The notes beneath the pieces were generated by a model. That model worked only from the letters and a program-made list of their open reading frames with translations, was not told the DNA's origin and searched no databases. 64,000 nt of DNA, taken from contig JAQGEQ010000017.1 of assembly GCA_034620365.1 (NCBI GenBank), positions 62,001 to 126,000 on the forward strand. The letters are read 5' to 3'. A program made the translations under genes and the position numbers. Positions 35,491 to 45,977 of the stretch are shown here, piece by piece. The stretch is from Pegea sp. RAD2-039. Lineage: Eukaryota > Chordata > Thaliacea > Salpida > Salpidae. Position 1 is the stretch's first letter. Each line of letters opens with the position of its first letter.

Positions 35491-38400
35491 ATGTCTACAA
35501 GAACCACTTTTCGTTCGTCAAAGCGACGAACCTGTCATCAGATGGATGATTATTTGGAATCTTGCGGTTTGAGAAGAAAACTATTACCAAGAGATGGTTG
35601 CTCATTGTTTAGAGCAACTTCAGAAAAAGTCTTTTTTATTAATTTTCATTTTTTTCGTTTTCAAGTTTTCTTTTTCAGCTTTTTCACTCTCAATCTGAGC
35701 ATATGAGAATCAGGAAAACTTGTATTGATTATATTTCGGAAAATCCAATGTTTTGCCGCAAGCAGGTTTATCTGATTACACTTTAGAAATGTCTCTTGCA
35801 TCTCTAACTGTCTTTGTACCTGTGTTTTTACTGTGTTTCTAACTAGTTTCATTCTTGATATTTTTACAAACTTTTAACTTTCAAACTTTTGGAACTTTGT
35901 GAGAATTTTGTAAATTTATGATAAAATGTTTTTTGAAATTATTTTAGTTGGTTGGGTTGGATGGATCTCTAGAAGACTTTTCAGAAAAACTAAAAGATAT
36001 GAAAGAAAGTGGAGGTCTGTTTGAGATTAGACTACTTTCTCAGATCTACAAGTTAGTTGTTGAAGTAGTTGGCAACTATTTTCTGATTTATAAGATTTAC
36101 CAGATGTGATTTTTTCATCTATTCTCCTGAAGAATCCTTGAAAAATGTCACAAGAAATTTTGCTGAACGAAAAATAATTTTGTGTCAAATTGAAGCTCAT
36201 CATTATGATTTAGTTTATCCAAAATCTTACTTGGACTCGTTTGCTATCTGCCAATGTAAGTATTTTCTTACAAATATTTTCCATAAAAACATTTGTATCA
36301 TCACAGCAATTGTACATGGAATATTGATGAAAAGTATTTTCAAAATTGGAAAATATAAACAGCAGAAGATAGTGAACACTTACAGAACTTTATCTTCAAA
36401 TGTATTTGATGATGATACAAGAAGTAATCGAAACGATGACTTCCGCTTTTCTAGAAATCATCAGCTACTCACTCCATATTCTGGTCGAATCGATAAAAAG
36501 TTTGTTCTGTTTACTGAAGAATTTTCAATTAAATTGTTGTGATAGAAAACCCATGGAAAAGAATAGAGGGTTGGCTTTCAGGTTTCCTACTTCTCTTAGT
36601 TTTGTACGTGGGCTAGATCCTTTGGTTTTCCGCAATATCGACTACGACTCTTGGTTCCCTGTAGCTAAAGGTAAAGAGATTTCCTACTGTCTAAAATTCT
36701 TATTTTAATGATCAAAATGTTACTTGCAGAAATAGCTTTAGTAGATCTCTCGGTTTCAGACTTTTTGAGGTTCTTTCCTGGCGACCAATGCGAAATTTCT
36801 AGCAAAATATTCGGGTAATTTCTTTCAATCTACTGTGTTGTCTTTCAAACAATTACTTACTTGCAGTAAACCTGTTGTTGGTTATGTACAAGAGGTTAGT
36901 CCAAATTTTGGTCCAGTATGTTGTTTAGTAGGATCAATTGGAGAAAATGTCATCATTGCATCAACGGATATACAAGCTTTAAAAGTTGAGAAATTTTCTA
37001 GTAGGTTGTTTACAATTCCTCTCTACAGTTGATAAAATTGAAATTGTAGCAGGTCGAATTCGTGTAAAGAGTAGAGATCAAGATAATCGTTCATCACCAA
37101 CTGATTCGCAGTGATTATTTTACTAAAATATTTTTTTATTTTATATTTTTTCATTTCAGTGGAATAGATCCACCTTGGAGAAGGCTTGCAAAGGTTTGAA
37201 ATCAATTCTACTACTTTTCACGTTTGTCTAATTACTTGTTACTCAACAGAGAAGAACTGGTCGTTCTCGCATGTCATCGAGTTATCAATTTAATTTTTAC
37301 CAAGAACTACCTCATGCTAGCAATCATGATCCGGTTTCACTGTTGTTATTGATACATCTCTGCTTCTAAAACATCTTCATTTGTAGAATATTGAAGATCG
37401 GGTCTTTGAAGAGTTGGATGAAGATGTTAACGAAACAACAAATACTTTGAATAATGGTCACCATCACTATCAGTAGTTACTTGTTTGATAATCATAAATT
37501 TGTTGACAAACAACAACCCTGTTTTTTATTATCATCGATTATTCATTAATCTGAAATTCTAACTTTTAATCACTTTCAGCCAAGCATATGAAGAAAATGA
37601 TCCAAATTCAAATAGATATCAGTTCCAGGTAGTAAAGTTGGTAGATTTCTGATGATCTACTTCTATTATCTTTTGTAGCAATCTGATAACAATGAGCAAA
37701 ATGAAAATGAATCTGATCTGAGAGATTATGAACGACATCATCAACCAACATTTGTTCAAAATTCATCTGAAACAACAAACAATTTAGAATATCAAATAAT
37801 TGAAGGTTAGATCTGCTTGTAAATTCAATCAAATAATTGGAATTTTTTAGATGGAGCTATCAACAACACTGACATCAATCATTTAGATTACAATCTTCAA
37901 CAGAACTACTTCTATCAACTTGGTGTTCAGGTTTCCACTTCAATTTGTTACTTCATCTTCATCACTAAGACTCGCTTGTTACAGTACTATCGACAGATCA
38001 CTTTGTCTCCATCTTATCAACCTTCAGTTACTTCTATGATTCAAGCGCCTGTAGTACATTATCAACCTTCAACTAATTTACCGATACAATGTTTTCAAAT
38101 AAATGGTGTCACTCACTTCTTACAAGGTCAACAGTTTCAGGTAAACCTCATCAAATTTCCAACTTGAATAACAATCAATCACTCGCAGTATCCGCCTCCT
38201 GCTTTTCTACAAGCCTACAACCCTGCTGTAGTTGGGTTGGCACTTGTACCTAGTGACCAACCTAGTGAACCATGGCAACAACCACTACTAGCAACTGATC
38301 ACCATCTAGCTGGTTTGTTTGATTGATTTTGTGAATGTAGTAACTGGTGTAAGTTGATGAAATTTCAACTGCTGGTTTACGATTAAAATGGATGAAATTG

Positions 38401-38576
38401 AAACTTATTTCTCTTCAGATGAAGTTATTTACTCTTCTGGACTAGCAGTTGACTCGACACAAAATTATCCAAACGTCACTGTACCACCAACAACCGACTA
38501 TCAGCAACCTGAACATCATCCTGTTCCTGTTGAAGATGAAAAAGTATCAGTTGATGTTGCAAGCTCTAGTAATTGA
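35491..38576 (+). CDS. OTUD4: Otu/OTUD4-like protein with Tudor-type region, 18 exons
   Basis: Exons: 35491-35628, 35679-35765, 35948-36051, 36095-36255, 36307-36499, 36546-36670, 36730-36814, 36867-37000, 37029-37110, 37160-37193, 37250-37333, 37387-37472, 37580-37628, 37679-37805, 37851-37930, 37985-38140, 38189-38312, 38419-38576. They give 2,007 nt, 668 aa, phases consistent throughout. The N-terminal OTU domain (about 14-145) shows MDDYLESCGLRRKLLPRDG, HSQSEHMRIR and the catalytic-His segment HHYDLVYP. The nucleophile position of DGxC is serine (DGCSLFR), with a cysteine one residue earlier. Next come DPLVFRNIDYDSWF and a Tudor-like region (FFPGDQC...VGYVQEVSPNFG, about 265-325), as in OTUD4 and fly Otu. 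The tail is rich in Q, N, P and Y and probably disordered. The family acts in deubiquitination and RNA-binding roles; fly Otu also has serine at this position. The intron at 37001-37028 would be only 28 nt. Confidence 0.88.
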
Positions 38577-39307
38577 TACGATCAGAATTATCAATTGAGT
38601 TCTTAAGTTTTGTTTTGGTCGCAAATAGAATGTTTTGTTGATGACTTGAAGCTAGTTTCTACTACAAACTTTCAGTTATTTTTCTTTCGCTTCTTACCTC
38701 AGTTCAATAAACAACATTTCTTAACTTGCTTTATTTTGTAGCTAGTTGAATTGAGCTTAGTGTTACCGTTTACTCATTGGTATGTTTATGGTCTGCTGAT
38801 TAAGTCGAATTGATTCTCTCACCTTACAACAGATCTTTCTCTTGGAAGACTATCCACTTTTTTAATCGAAAATTTAATAACACCAATGATATTCGTTTGT
38901 TAATTCATCCATTTATTTAAGGGAAAATTTAAAAGTATAAAAAGCCGCTTCCTGCTTCAGTTGTTACGAAGTAATCGTTTATTTTTCAATATGGCGATGA
39001 AAGTTTAATGTCAGACGAAACTACAATATTTACTCTGCATCTGGTTACAAAGTTTTCGTCTTGTTTACAAAACAGTGTTGTCCCAATAAAATACCCACTT
39101 GACACCAAAAAGTCCCGACTTCGTGATGACACGACCACGAGACGCTTCTCTAATAAAGCTAGAAACTAATAATTGAGGAGCTTTCTTCAGAAGTTCTTCT
39201 CGCTGTCATCTCTAAGAAGCTTTTACTTGCATATTACGTCATAATAGATCTTAGATGCAGTGATTATCATCCTTAGAGACACATCAACAGAGGATTTTGA
39301 AACAGCC

Positions 39308-42300
39308 GTTAGAAACTGGTTGGTAGAAACTGGTTGTTAGAGAATGGTTGTTAGAAACTGGTTGTTAGGAAATGGTTGTTAGAAAGTGGTTGTTAGAGAA
39401 TGGTTGTTAGAAACTGGTTGTTAGGAAATGGTTGTTAGAAAGTGGTTGTTAGAAACTGGTTGTTAGAAACTAGCTGGTAGAAACTAGTTGTTAGAAACTG
39501 GTTGTTAGAAACTGGTTGTTAGAAACTAGTTGTTAGAAACTGGTTGTTAGAAACTAGTTGTTAGAAACTGGTTGTTAGAAACTGGTTGTTAGAAACTGGT
39601 TGGTAGAAACTGGTTGTTAGAAACTGGTTGGTAGAAACTGGTTGTTAGAAACTGGTTGTTAGAAACTGGTTGTTAGAAACTGGTTGTTAGAAACTGGTTG
39701 TTAGAAACTGGTTTGTAGAAACTGGTTGTTAGGAACTGGTTGGTAGAAACTGGTTGTTAGAAACTGGTTGTTAGGAACTGGTTGTTAGGAACTGGTTGGT
39801 AGAAACTGGCTGATAGAAACTAGTTGTTAGAAACTGGTTGGTAGAAACTGGTTGTTAGAAACTGGTTGTTAGGAAATGGTTGTTAGAAACTGGTTGTTAG
39901 AAACTTGTTGTTAGAAACTGGTTGGTAGAAACTGGTCGTTAGAAACTGGTTGTTAGAAACTGGTTGTTAGGAACTGGTTGGTAGAAAGTGGTTGTTAGAA
40001 ACTGGCTGTTAGAAACTGGTTGGTAGAAACTGGTTGTTAGAAACTGGTTGTTAGAAACTGGTTGTTAGAAACTGGTTGTTAGAAACTAGTTGTTAGAAAC
40101 TGGTTGTTAGAAACTGGTTGTTAGAAACTAGTTGTTAGAAACTGGTTGTTAGAAACTGGCTGTTAGAAACTAGTTGTTAGAAACTGGTTGTTAGAAACTG
40201 GTTGTTAGAAACTGGTTGTTAGAAACTGGTTGTTAGAAACTGGTTGTTAGAAACTGGTTGTTAGAAACTGGTTGTTAGAAACTGGTTGTTAGAAACTAGT
40301 TGTTAGAAACTGGTTGTTAGAAACTAGTTGTTAGAAACTGGTTGTTAGAAACTGGTTGTTAGAAACTGGTTGGTAGAAACTGGTTGTTAGAAACTGGTTG
40401 GTAGAAACTGGTTGTTAGAAACTGGTTGTTAGAAACTGGTTGTTAGAAACTGGTTGTTAGAAACTGGTTGTTAGAAACTGGTTTGTAGAAACTGGTTGTT
40501 AGGAACTGGTTGGTAGAAACTGGTTGTTAGAAACTGGTTGTTAGGAACTGGTTGTTAGAACTGGTTGGTAGAAACTGGCTGATAGAAACTAGTTGTTAGA
40601 AACTGGTTGGTAGAAACTGGTTGTTAGAAACTGGTTGGTAGAAACTGGTTGTTAGAAACTGGTTGGTAGAAACTGGTTGTTAGGAACTGGTTGGTAGAAA
40701 CTGGTTGTTAGAAACTGGTTGTTAGAAACTGGTTGTTAGAAACTGGTTGGAAACTAGTTGTTAGAACTGGTTGGTTGTTAGAAACTGGTTGGTAGAAACT
40801 GGTTGTTAGAAACTGAACTGGTTGGAAAGAAACTGGTTGTTAGAAACTGGTTGTTAGAAAGTGATTGTTAGAAACTGGTTGTTAGAAACTGGTTGTTAGA
40901 AACTAGTTGTTAGAAATTGGTTGTTAGAAACTGGTTGTTAGAAACTGGTTGTTAGAAACTGGTTGTTAGAAACTGGTTGTTAGAAACTAGCTGGTAGAAA
41001 CTAGTTGTTAGAAACTGGTTGTTAGAAACTGGTTGTTAGAAACTGGTTGTTAGAAACTGGTTGTTAGAAACTGGTTGTTAGAAACTGGTTTGTAGAAACT
41101 GGTTGTTAGGAACTGGTTGGTAGAAACTGGTTGTTAGAAACTGGTTGTTAGGAACTGGTTGTTAGGAACTGGTTGGTAGAAACTGGCTGATAGAAACTAG
41201 TTGTTAGAAACTGGTTGGTAGAAACTGGTTGTTAGAAACTGGTTGGTAGAAACTGGTTGTTAGAAACTGGTTGGTAGAAACTGGTTGTTAGGAACTGGTT
41301 GGTAGAAACTGGTTGTTAGAAACTGGTTGTTAGAAAGTGATTGTTAGAAACTGGTTGTTAGAAACTGGTTGTTAGAAACTAGTTGTTAGAAATTGGTTGT
41401 TAGAAACTGGTTGTTAGAAACTGGTTGTTAGAAACTGGTTGTTAGAAACTGGTTGGTAGAAACTGGTTGTTAGAAAGTGATTGTTAGAAACTGGTTGTTA
41501 GAAACTGGTTGTTAGAAACTAGTTGTTAGAAACTGGTTGTTAGAAACTGGTTGTTAGAAACTGGTTGTTAGAAACTGGTTGTTAGAAACTGGTTGTTAGA
41601 AACTGGTTGTTAGAAACTGGTTGTTAGAAACTGGTTGTTAGAAACTGGTTGTTAGAAACTGGTTGTTAGAAACTAGTTGTTAGAAACTGGTTGTTAGAAA
41701 CTGGTTGTTAGAAACTGGTTGTTAGAAACTGGTTGTTAGAAACTGGTTGTTAGAAACTGGTTGTTAGAAACTGGTTGTTAGAAACTGGTTGTTAGAAACT
41801 GGTTGTTAGAAACTAGAAACTGGTTGGTAGAAACTGGTTGGTAGAAACTGGTTGTTAGAAACTGGTTGTTAGAAACTGGTTGTTAGAAACTGTTTGGTAG
41901 AAACTGGTTGTTAGAAACTGGTTGTTAGAAACTGGTTGGTAGAAACTGGTTGTTAGAAAGTGGCTGGTAGAAAGTGGCTGGTAGAAACTGGTTGTTAGAA
42001 AGTGGCTGTTAGAAAGTGGCTGTTAGAAAGTGGCTGTTAGAAACTGGTTGTTAGAAAGTGGCTGTTAGAATCTGGTTGTTAGAAACTGGTTGTTAAACAA
42101 ACTGGTTGGTAGAAACTGGTTGTTAGGAACTGGTTGTTAGGAACTGGTTGTTAAAAACTGGTTGTTAGAAACTGGTTGGTAGAAACTGGTTGTTAGAAAC
42201 TGGTTGGTAGAAACTGGTTGGTAGAAACTGGTTGTTAGAAACTGGTTATTTGAAACTGGTTGTTAGAAACTGTTTGGTAGAAACTGGTTGTTAGAAACTG

Positions 42301-42560
42301 GTTGTTAGAAACTGGTTGTTAGAAACTGGTTGTTAGAAACTGGTTGGTAGAAACTGGATGTTAGAAAGTGGCTGGTAGAAAGTGGCTGGTAGAAACTGGT
42401 TGTTAGAAAGTGGCTGTTAGAAACTGGTTGTTAGAAACTGGTTGTTAAACAAACTGGTTGTTAGAAACTGGTTGTTAGGAACTGGTTGTTAGGAACTGGT
42501 TGTTAAAAACTGGTTGTTAGAAACTGGTTGTTAGGAACTGGTTGTTAGAAACTGGCTGGT
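39308..42560. repeat. satellite/minisatellite array, 14-bp unit, about 230 copies
   Basis: About 3.25 kb of AAACTGGTTGTTAG units with variants (GGTTGGTAG, AGTTGTTAG, GGCTGTTAG, GGAACTGG). Larger blocks recur: a string including GTTTGTAG, GGAACTGG and CTGGCTGATAG appears near 39712, 40482 and 41089, implying higher-order repeats of roughly 600-770 bp. It fills the space between the 3' ends of the OTU gene and Nup107. Every unit has a TAG, so it is not coding in the forward frame. Confidence 0.95.
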
Positions 42561-42916
42561 ATCTTTCAATTTTGTGACAAAGAATGAATTTTTATTTTGG
42601 AATTAATGGTTGAAATCACTTCTCTAGATTATTCTCTTGTTGGATACATAACTTGATGATAAAAGAAGTTATTTGTAGGCGACTGTAGTGATTAATTAGG
42701 AGTTATTTGGGAGTTTTAATCTTTAAAGATCTTAGTCTTGCTCCTGGCTTCAGGTAGAAAATCTTTTAAATATGGAATTTAGAGATGAAATAGTAGAAAG
42801 ATCAGCTTAGGATATGGGAGTGAACCCGACAGAAAACCGTTGACGTCATGCTTTTAATCTCTAAATAATAATTAGATTATTTATTTGCTTGTTACAAAGA
42901 TAAAACTGTAAATAAA

Positions 42917-42966
42917 AAACTCTCTTCAGGCACCCTCCTTCGCATTTATTGTAATAAACATATAAA
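42917..42966 (+). mobile_element. LINE 3'-end scrap
   Basis: About 45 bp match the end of the local LINE (CTCTCTTCAGGCACCCTCC, then the CGCATTTATTGTAATAAA end). The rest of 42561-43262 holds no gene that I can see; the Nup107 3'UTR is likely in its last part. Confidence 0.75.
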
Positions 42967-43262
42967 CTACTTGACGATGTTTATTACCTGAAAATCTATT
43001 TCTATCTGACATATAATCTTCCTAACAATAATGATCAATTTATTTATTAAATTAATTAAATGATTGAACTGTAAAGAGCTTTCATAGAATTTTATTAGGT
43101 TTATTTATTTCTTAGAAACGTAAATAACTCTCAACACTTTCTTTGTATTTTTTAAAATGTAGAACTTTTAAAATAATGAATGAAAAACAACGAATTTGAA
43201 ATGTGGTTTACTATTTCGAAAATTGTGATGATTTACTTTTTCGGCAGTCGTTCAAATGCAGC

Positions 43263-45977
43263 TCACATATAATCAATCATAATAGCTTGCACTCTTAAAA
43301 CAAACTTTTTACCTTCTGCTTTAGAAAAAAGTTTCAAAATGTCTTTATGTTCATCAGCTACTATGTTTACAAGCTCACAACAGGCTTCTTCTTTATCATC
43401 CATATTTTCAATTACAGACAGCAACAAATTACAAAGAAGAGGTATACTGAGTTGACGTAGAAGATCCATTTGATGTTTACGTGTTTGGTCTGAAGGGTCA
43501 TCTTCAACTTCATACTTATCAACCAACCAACCACCATCAGGAAATAAAAGCACATTATAGATTTTCTCTTTAACAATCTTACAAAGTGTTGCTAGTCTAT
43601 TATTCCAATCACGTAGCTGGTTCTCATATTTCATCTGCTTATGTTCAGTTGCAACTGTGTTTAATATTGAGACATTTCCAGTGATCGGTTTGAATGAGAT
43701 GTCTGTGGAAGACACAACACCTTCAGATGATAATTTAGGTTTTTCAGAGTATAGATGTTGAAACCAGTTCTTAAAAGCAATATGAGCTTCTAGATAAGCT
43801 ATTAAAGAAAGATTTTCACGAATTGCGTTGTCATATGCAGGTGGTAGGTCCTCAGAATCATACTTTGATTGCCAGTCACGATATATTACATCAATAGAAT
43901 CAGATGGAAGTTGATGACACACTTCAGAGGCTGCTCTATACTTTCCAGCACCAAGGAAAGTGCGCATGATGGAATTACATTGTCGTACAGCTTCAACACG
44001 TTGAGATGGTGTAAATATCAACCATTCAATTGAAAAGATTATCTTTCTATCATCAATACTGATGTCAACTTCATAGTCATCTACTTTTGATTCAGTCAAA
44101 GAACCAATCAAACAACTTTCACTAGATGAACGGATTCTATCCACAACTCGTTTAGTTATTTCAGACATATCAAGCTCAGCGTTCATTCCCAATTCAAAAA
44201 ACTCTTTCCGAAGATGAGGATCTTCAATAGGTTCTAACAAATCAACATAAGATTGGATCTGAAGATTTGCTGGAAGGGATGAAGAGTAGTTTGCAACAAG
44301 TGGACTAGTGCGAGGATCTTGTGACAGAAAGGTGACATATTTGTACATTAAATCATTAAAGTTATCTTCATCTACATCCAATCTAAGACTTCGTAAAACT
44401 AACAAAAGATGAACACAGAATCTGAGGATATGAGGATCAAAATCATCGGCATCATTCCAATGAATCATCTCAGTTACTAAACGATTAATCGAATTTATAA
44501 TTATACATCTTTGTGAAAAATGAAAAGGGTGCTTTGCTTGAGTTCTTACTTCTTCATTATGTGAAGCAGCTATTTCATCAAAGATTTTTTCTTGTTCATT
44601 TAAATGAACGTTTTGCTGCCAAAACTGGTCAGGAAGAGACCCAGCATCAGAAGATTTAAGAAGACAGCGTCTTTGAATCGGGATATTTATGTTAAAAGTT
44701 GAATGTAACTTTTTCTCGACTGAAACATCAACTAATGTTTTGTAATGAGACCAGACATGGTCTTGCCAATTTGAACTATCATTTAACATCGCAGTTAAGT
44801 TGCCACTTAAAGCTCCATAAATCGCTTTTTCTTTTAAAGAATAATCATCATTTTGAGATAAAGTCCAACAAGTAGATTTCCACAATTTTCTTGTAGGATT
44901 TCCTTCAATCATCAACCTTTCAGGACAATCCGAAGCATAAAATGGGTCATGATAAAGCCTCCAACCTTCAAAAGTAGCTGCCCGCCATGCTTGTCCATGA
45001 TTCACACATATATCTTGAGCTTGATGTATTTGTCCAGCACGAATCAGTGCTTGAACAGCGTAGAGTAACTTGGCTTCATCTTCAACATCTAAATTTCTCA
45101 TCGTTTTCTTTTGCCGAGTTGGAGCATCTGGATCCATCTCTGTTATGTATTTACCATCTGAAATATCGCCTCTTTCTTTATTCATCTTTAAACAGTAAAG
45201 ACTGTTTTCCCACATTACACCTCCTATATATTGATCAAGTGTTTCAGCAACTGAGTCAAGGTTTTCAGAAGCATTTTTTTCAAGCCAGTCGACTACAATT
45301 TGAGCTTGCCTCACTTGACTATCAGAAGCAAGATAATCCTGAACTAACTTCTTCTCACTTTTCCAATTAGAATCAGATTGATCAATTAAATCATTTTGTG
45401 AGTTCTCTTCACTTTCAAGGCGATCTTTATACAAACAACCAAGTAATCTCCAAGTTTGTTTTTCTAATTTAAGTAGTTTAAACATATGCAAAGCAGTTTG
45501 CATTTTTGTACCATCTTGTAAAGATTTTAGCAATTTGTTGATATAAATTTCATGATCTAAACAAACTTTCTCATAAAAATTTATAAGATCAATCAAATCA
45601 TTATACATATTTTCAGATAATACCTTATTAAACTCAGAAAAAACATTTATATAAGTCGCATAAACAGGTTCTGTATCATCCACCATATTCCTTGTCACAT
45701 CCATCAAATTTGAATCGAATTGCTTTATAGAATCTCTTAAACTATTTTGAGAATAGTTAGTTTCATCTAAACGTGAGTTTATCAGTAAATTTTCACTAAA
45801 TGAAGAATTTGGTAATTTTACAAATTGTTTAGAGTCATTCAATACATGAGAGGATTGAGACAAATTTGCAAGTCCTAAAAATTGGTCAGACTGCATTATG
45901 CGAGGTGTACTAGACATTCTACTGTTTGTTGATAGCCTATGATGGATATTATTTTTTTTCTTAGCAGCAGTTTCCAT
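43263..45977 (-). CDS. NUP107: Nucleoporin Nup107, intronless
   Basis: One uninterrupted 904-aa frame from an ATG at 45977 to a stop at 43263; human Nup107 is 925 aa. Nup107 belongs to the Y-complex (Nup107-160) scaffold of the nuclear pore and docks near the C-terminus of Nup133. The protein is almost wholly helical. An N-terminal about 60-residue serine/asparagine-rich segment is probably disordered. The Nup84/Nup107 domain covers the rest, with landmarks such as QAQDICVNHGQAWRAATFEGW and the following DPFYASDCPERLMIEGNPTRKLWK, and the C-terminal region ending AIMIDYM. It is convergent with the OTU gene across the 14-bp satellite. Its lack of introns contrasts with neighbours that have up to 18 exons; this could be ancestral loss or retroposition, although I see no poly(A) tract after the stop. 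Confidence 0.95.
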   Translation of the reverse strand: METAAKKKNNIHHRLSTNSRMSSTPRIMQSDQFLGLANLSQSSHVLNDSKQFVKLPNSSFSENLLINSRLDETNYSQNSLRDSIKQFDSNLMDVTRNMVDDTEPVYATYINVFSEFNKVLSENMYNDLIDLINFYEKVCLDHEIYINKLLKSLQDGTKMQTALHMFKLLKLEKQTWRLLGCLYKDRLESEENSQNDLIDQSDSNWKSEKKLVQDYLASDSQVRQAQIVVDWLEKNASENLDSVAETLDQYIGGVMWENSLYCLKMNKERGDISDGKYITEMDPDAPTRQKKTMRNLDVEDEAKLLYAVQALIRAGQIHQAQDICVNHGQAWRAATFEGWRLYHDPFYASDCPERLMIEGNPTRKLWKSTCWTLSQNDDYSLKEKAIYGALSGNLTAMLNDSSNWQDHVWSHYKTLVDVSVEKKLHSTFNINIPIQRRCLLKSSDAGSLPDQFWQQNVHLNEQEKIFDEIAASHNEEVRTQAKHPFHFSQRCIIINSINRLVTEMIHWNDADDFDPHILRFCVHLLLVLRSLRLDVDEDNFNDLMYKYVTFLSQDPRTSPLVANYSSSLPANLQIQSYVDLLEPIEDPHLRKEFFELGMNAELDMSEITKRVVDRIRSSSESCLIGSLTESKVDDYEVDISIDDRKIIFSIEWLIFTPSQRVEAVRQCNSIMRTFLGAGKYRAASEVCHQLPSDSIDVIYRDWQSKYDSEDLPPAYDNAIRENLSLIAYLEAHIAFKNWFQHLYSEKPKLSSEGVVSSTDISFKPITGNVSILNTVATEHKQMKYENQLRDWNNRLATLCKIVKEKIYNVLLFPDGGWLVDKYEVEDDPSDQTRKHQMDLLRQLSIPLLCNLLLSVIENMDDKEEACCELVNIVADEHKDILKLFSKAEGKKFVLRVQAIMIDYM

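Noticed and set aside
39308..42560. CRISPR-like or telomeric array
   Set aside because: The 14-bp units are contiguous with no spacers, in an animal genome, and do not match known telomere repeats.
44987..45370. 127-codon plus-strand frame
   Set aside because: Antisense shadow of the well-supported Nup107 coding sequence.
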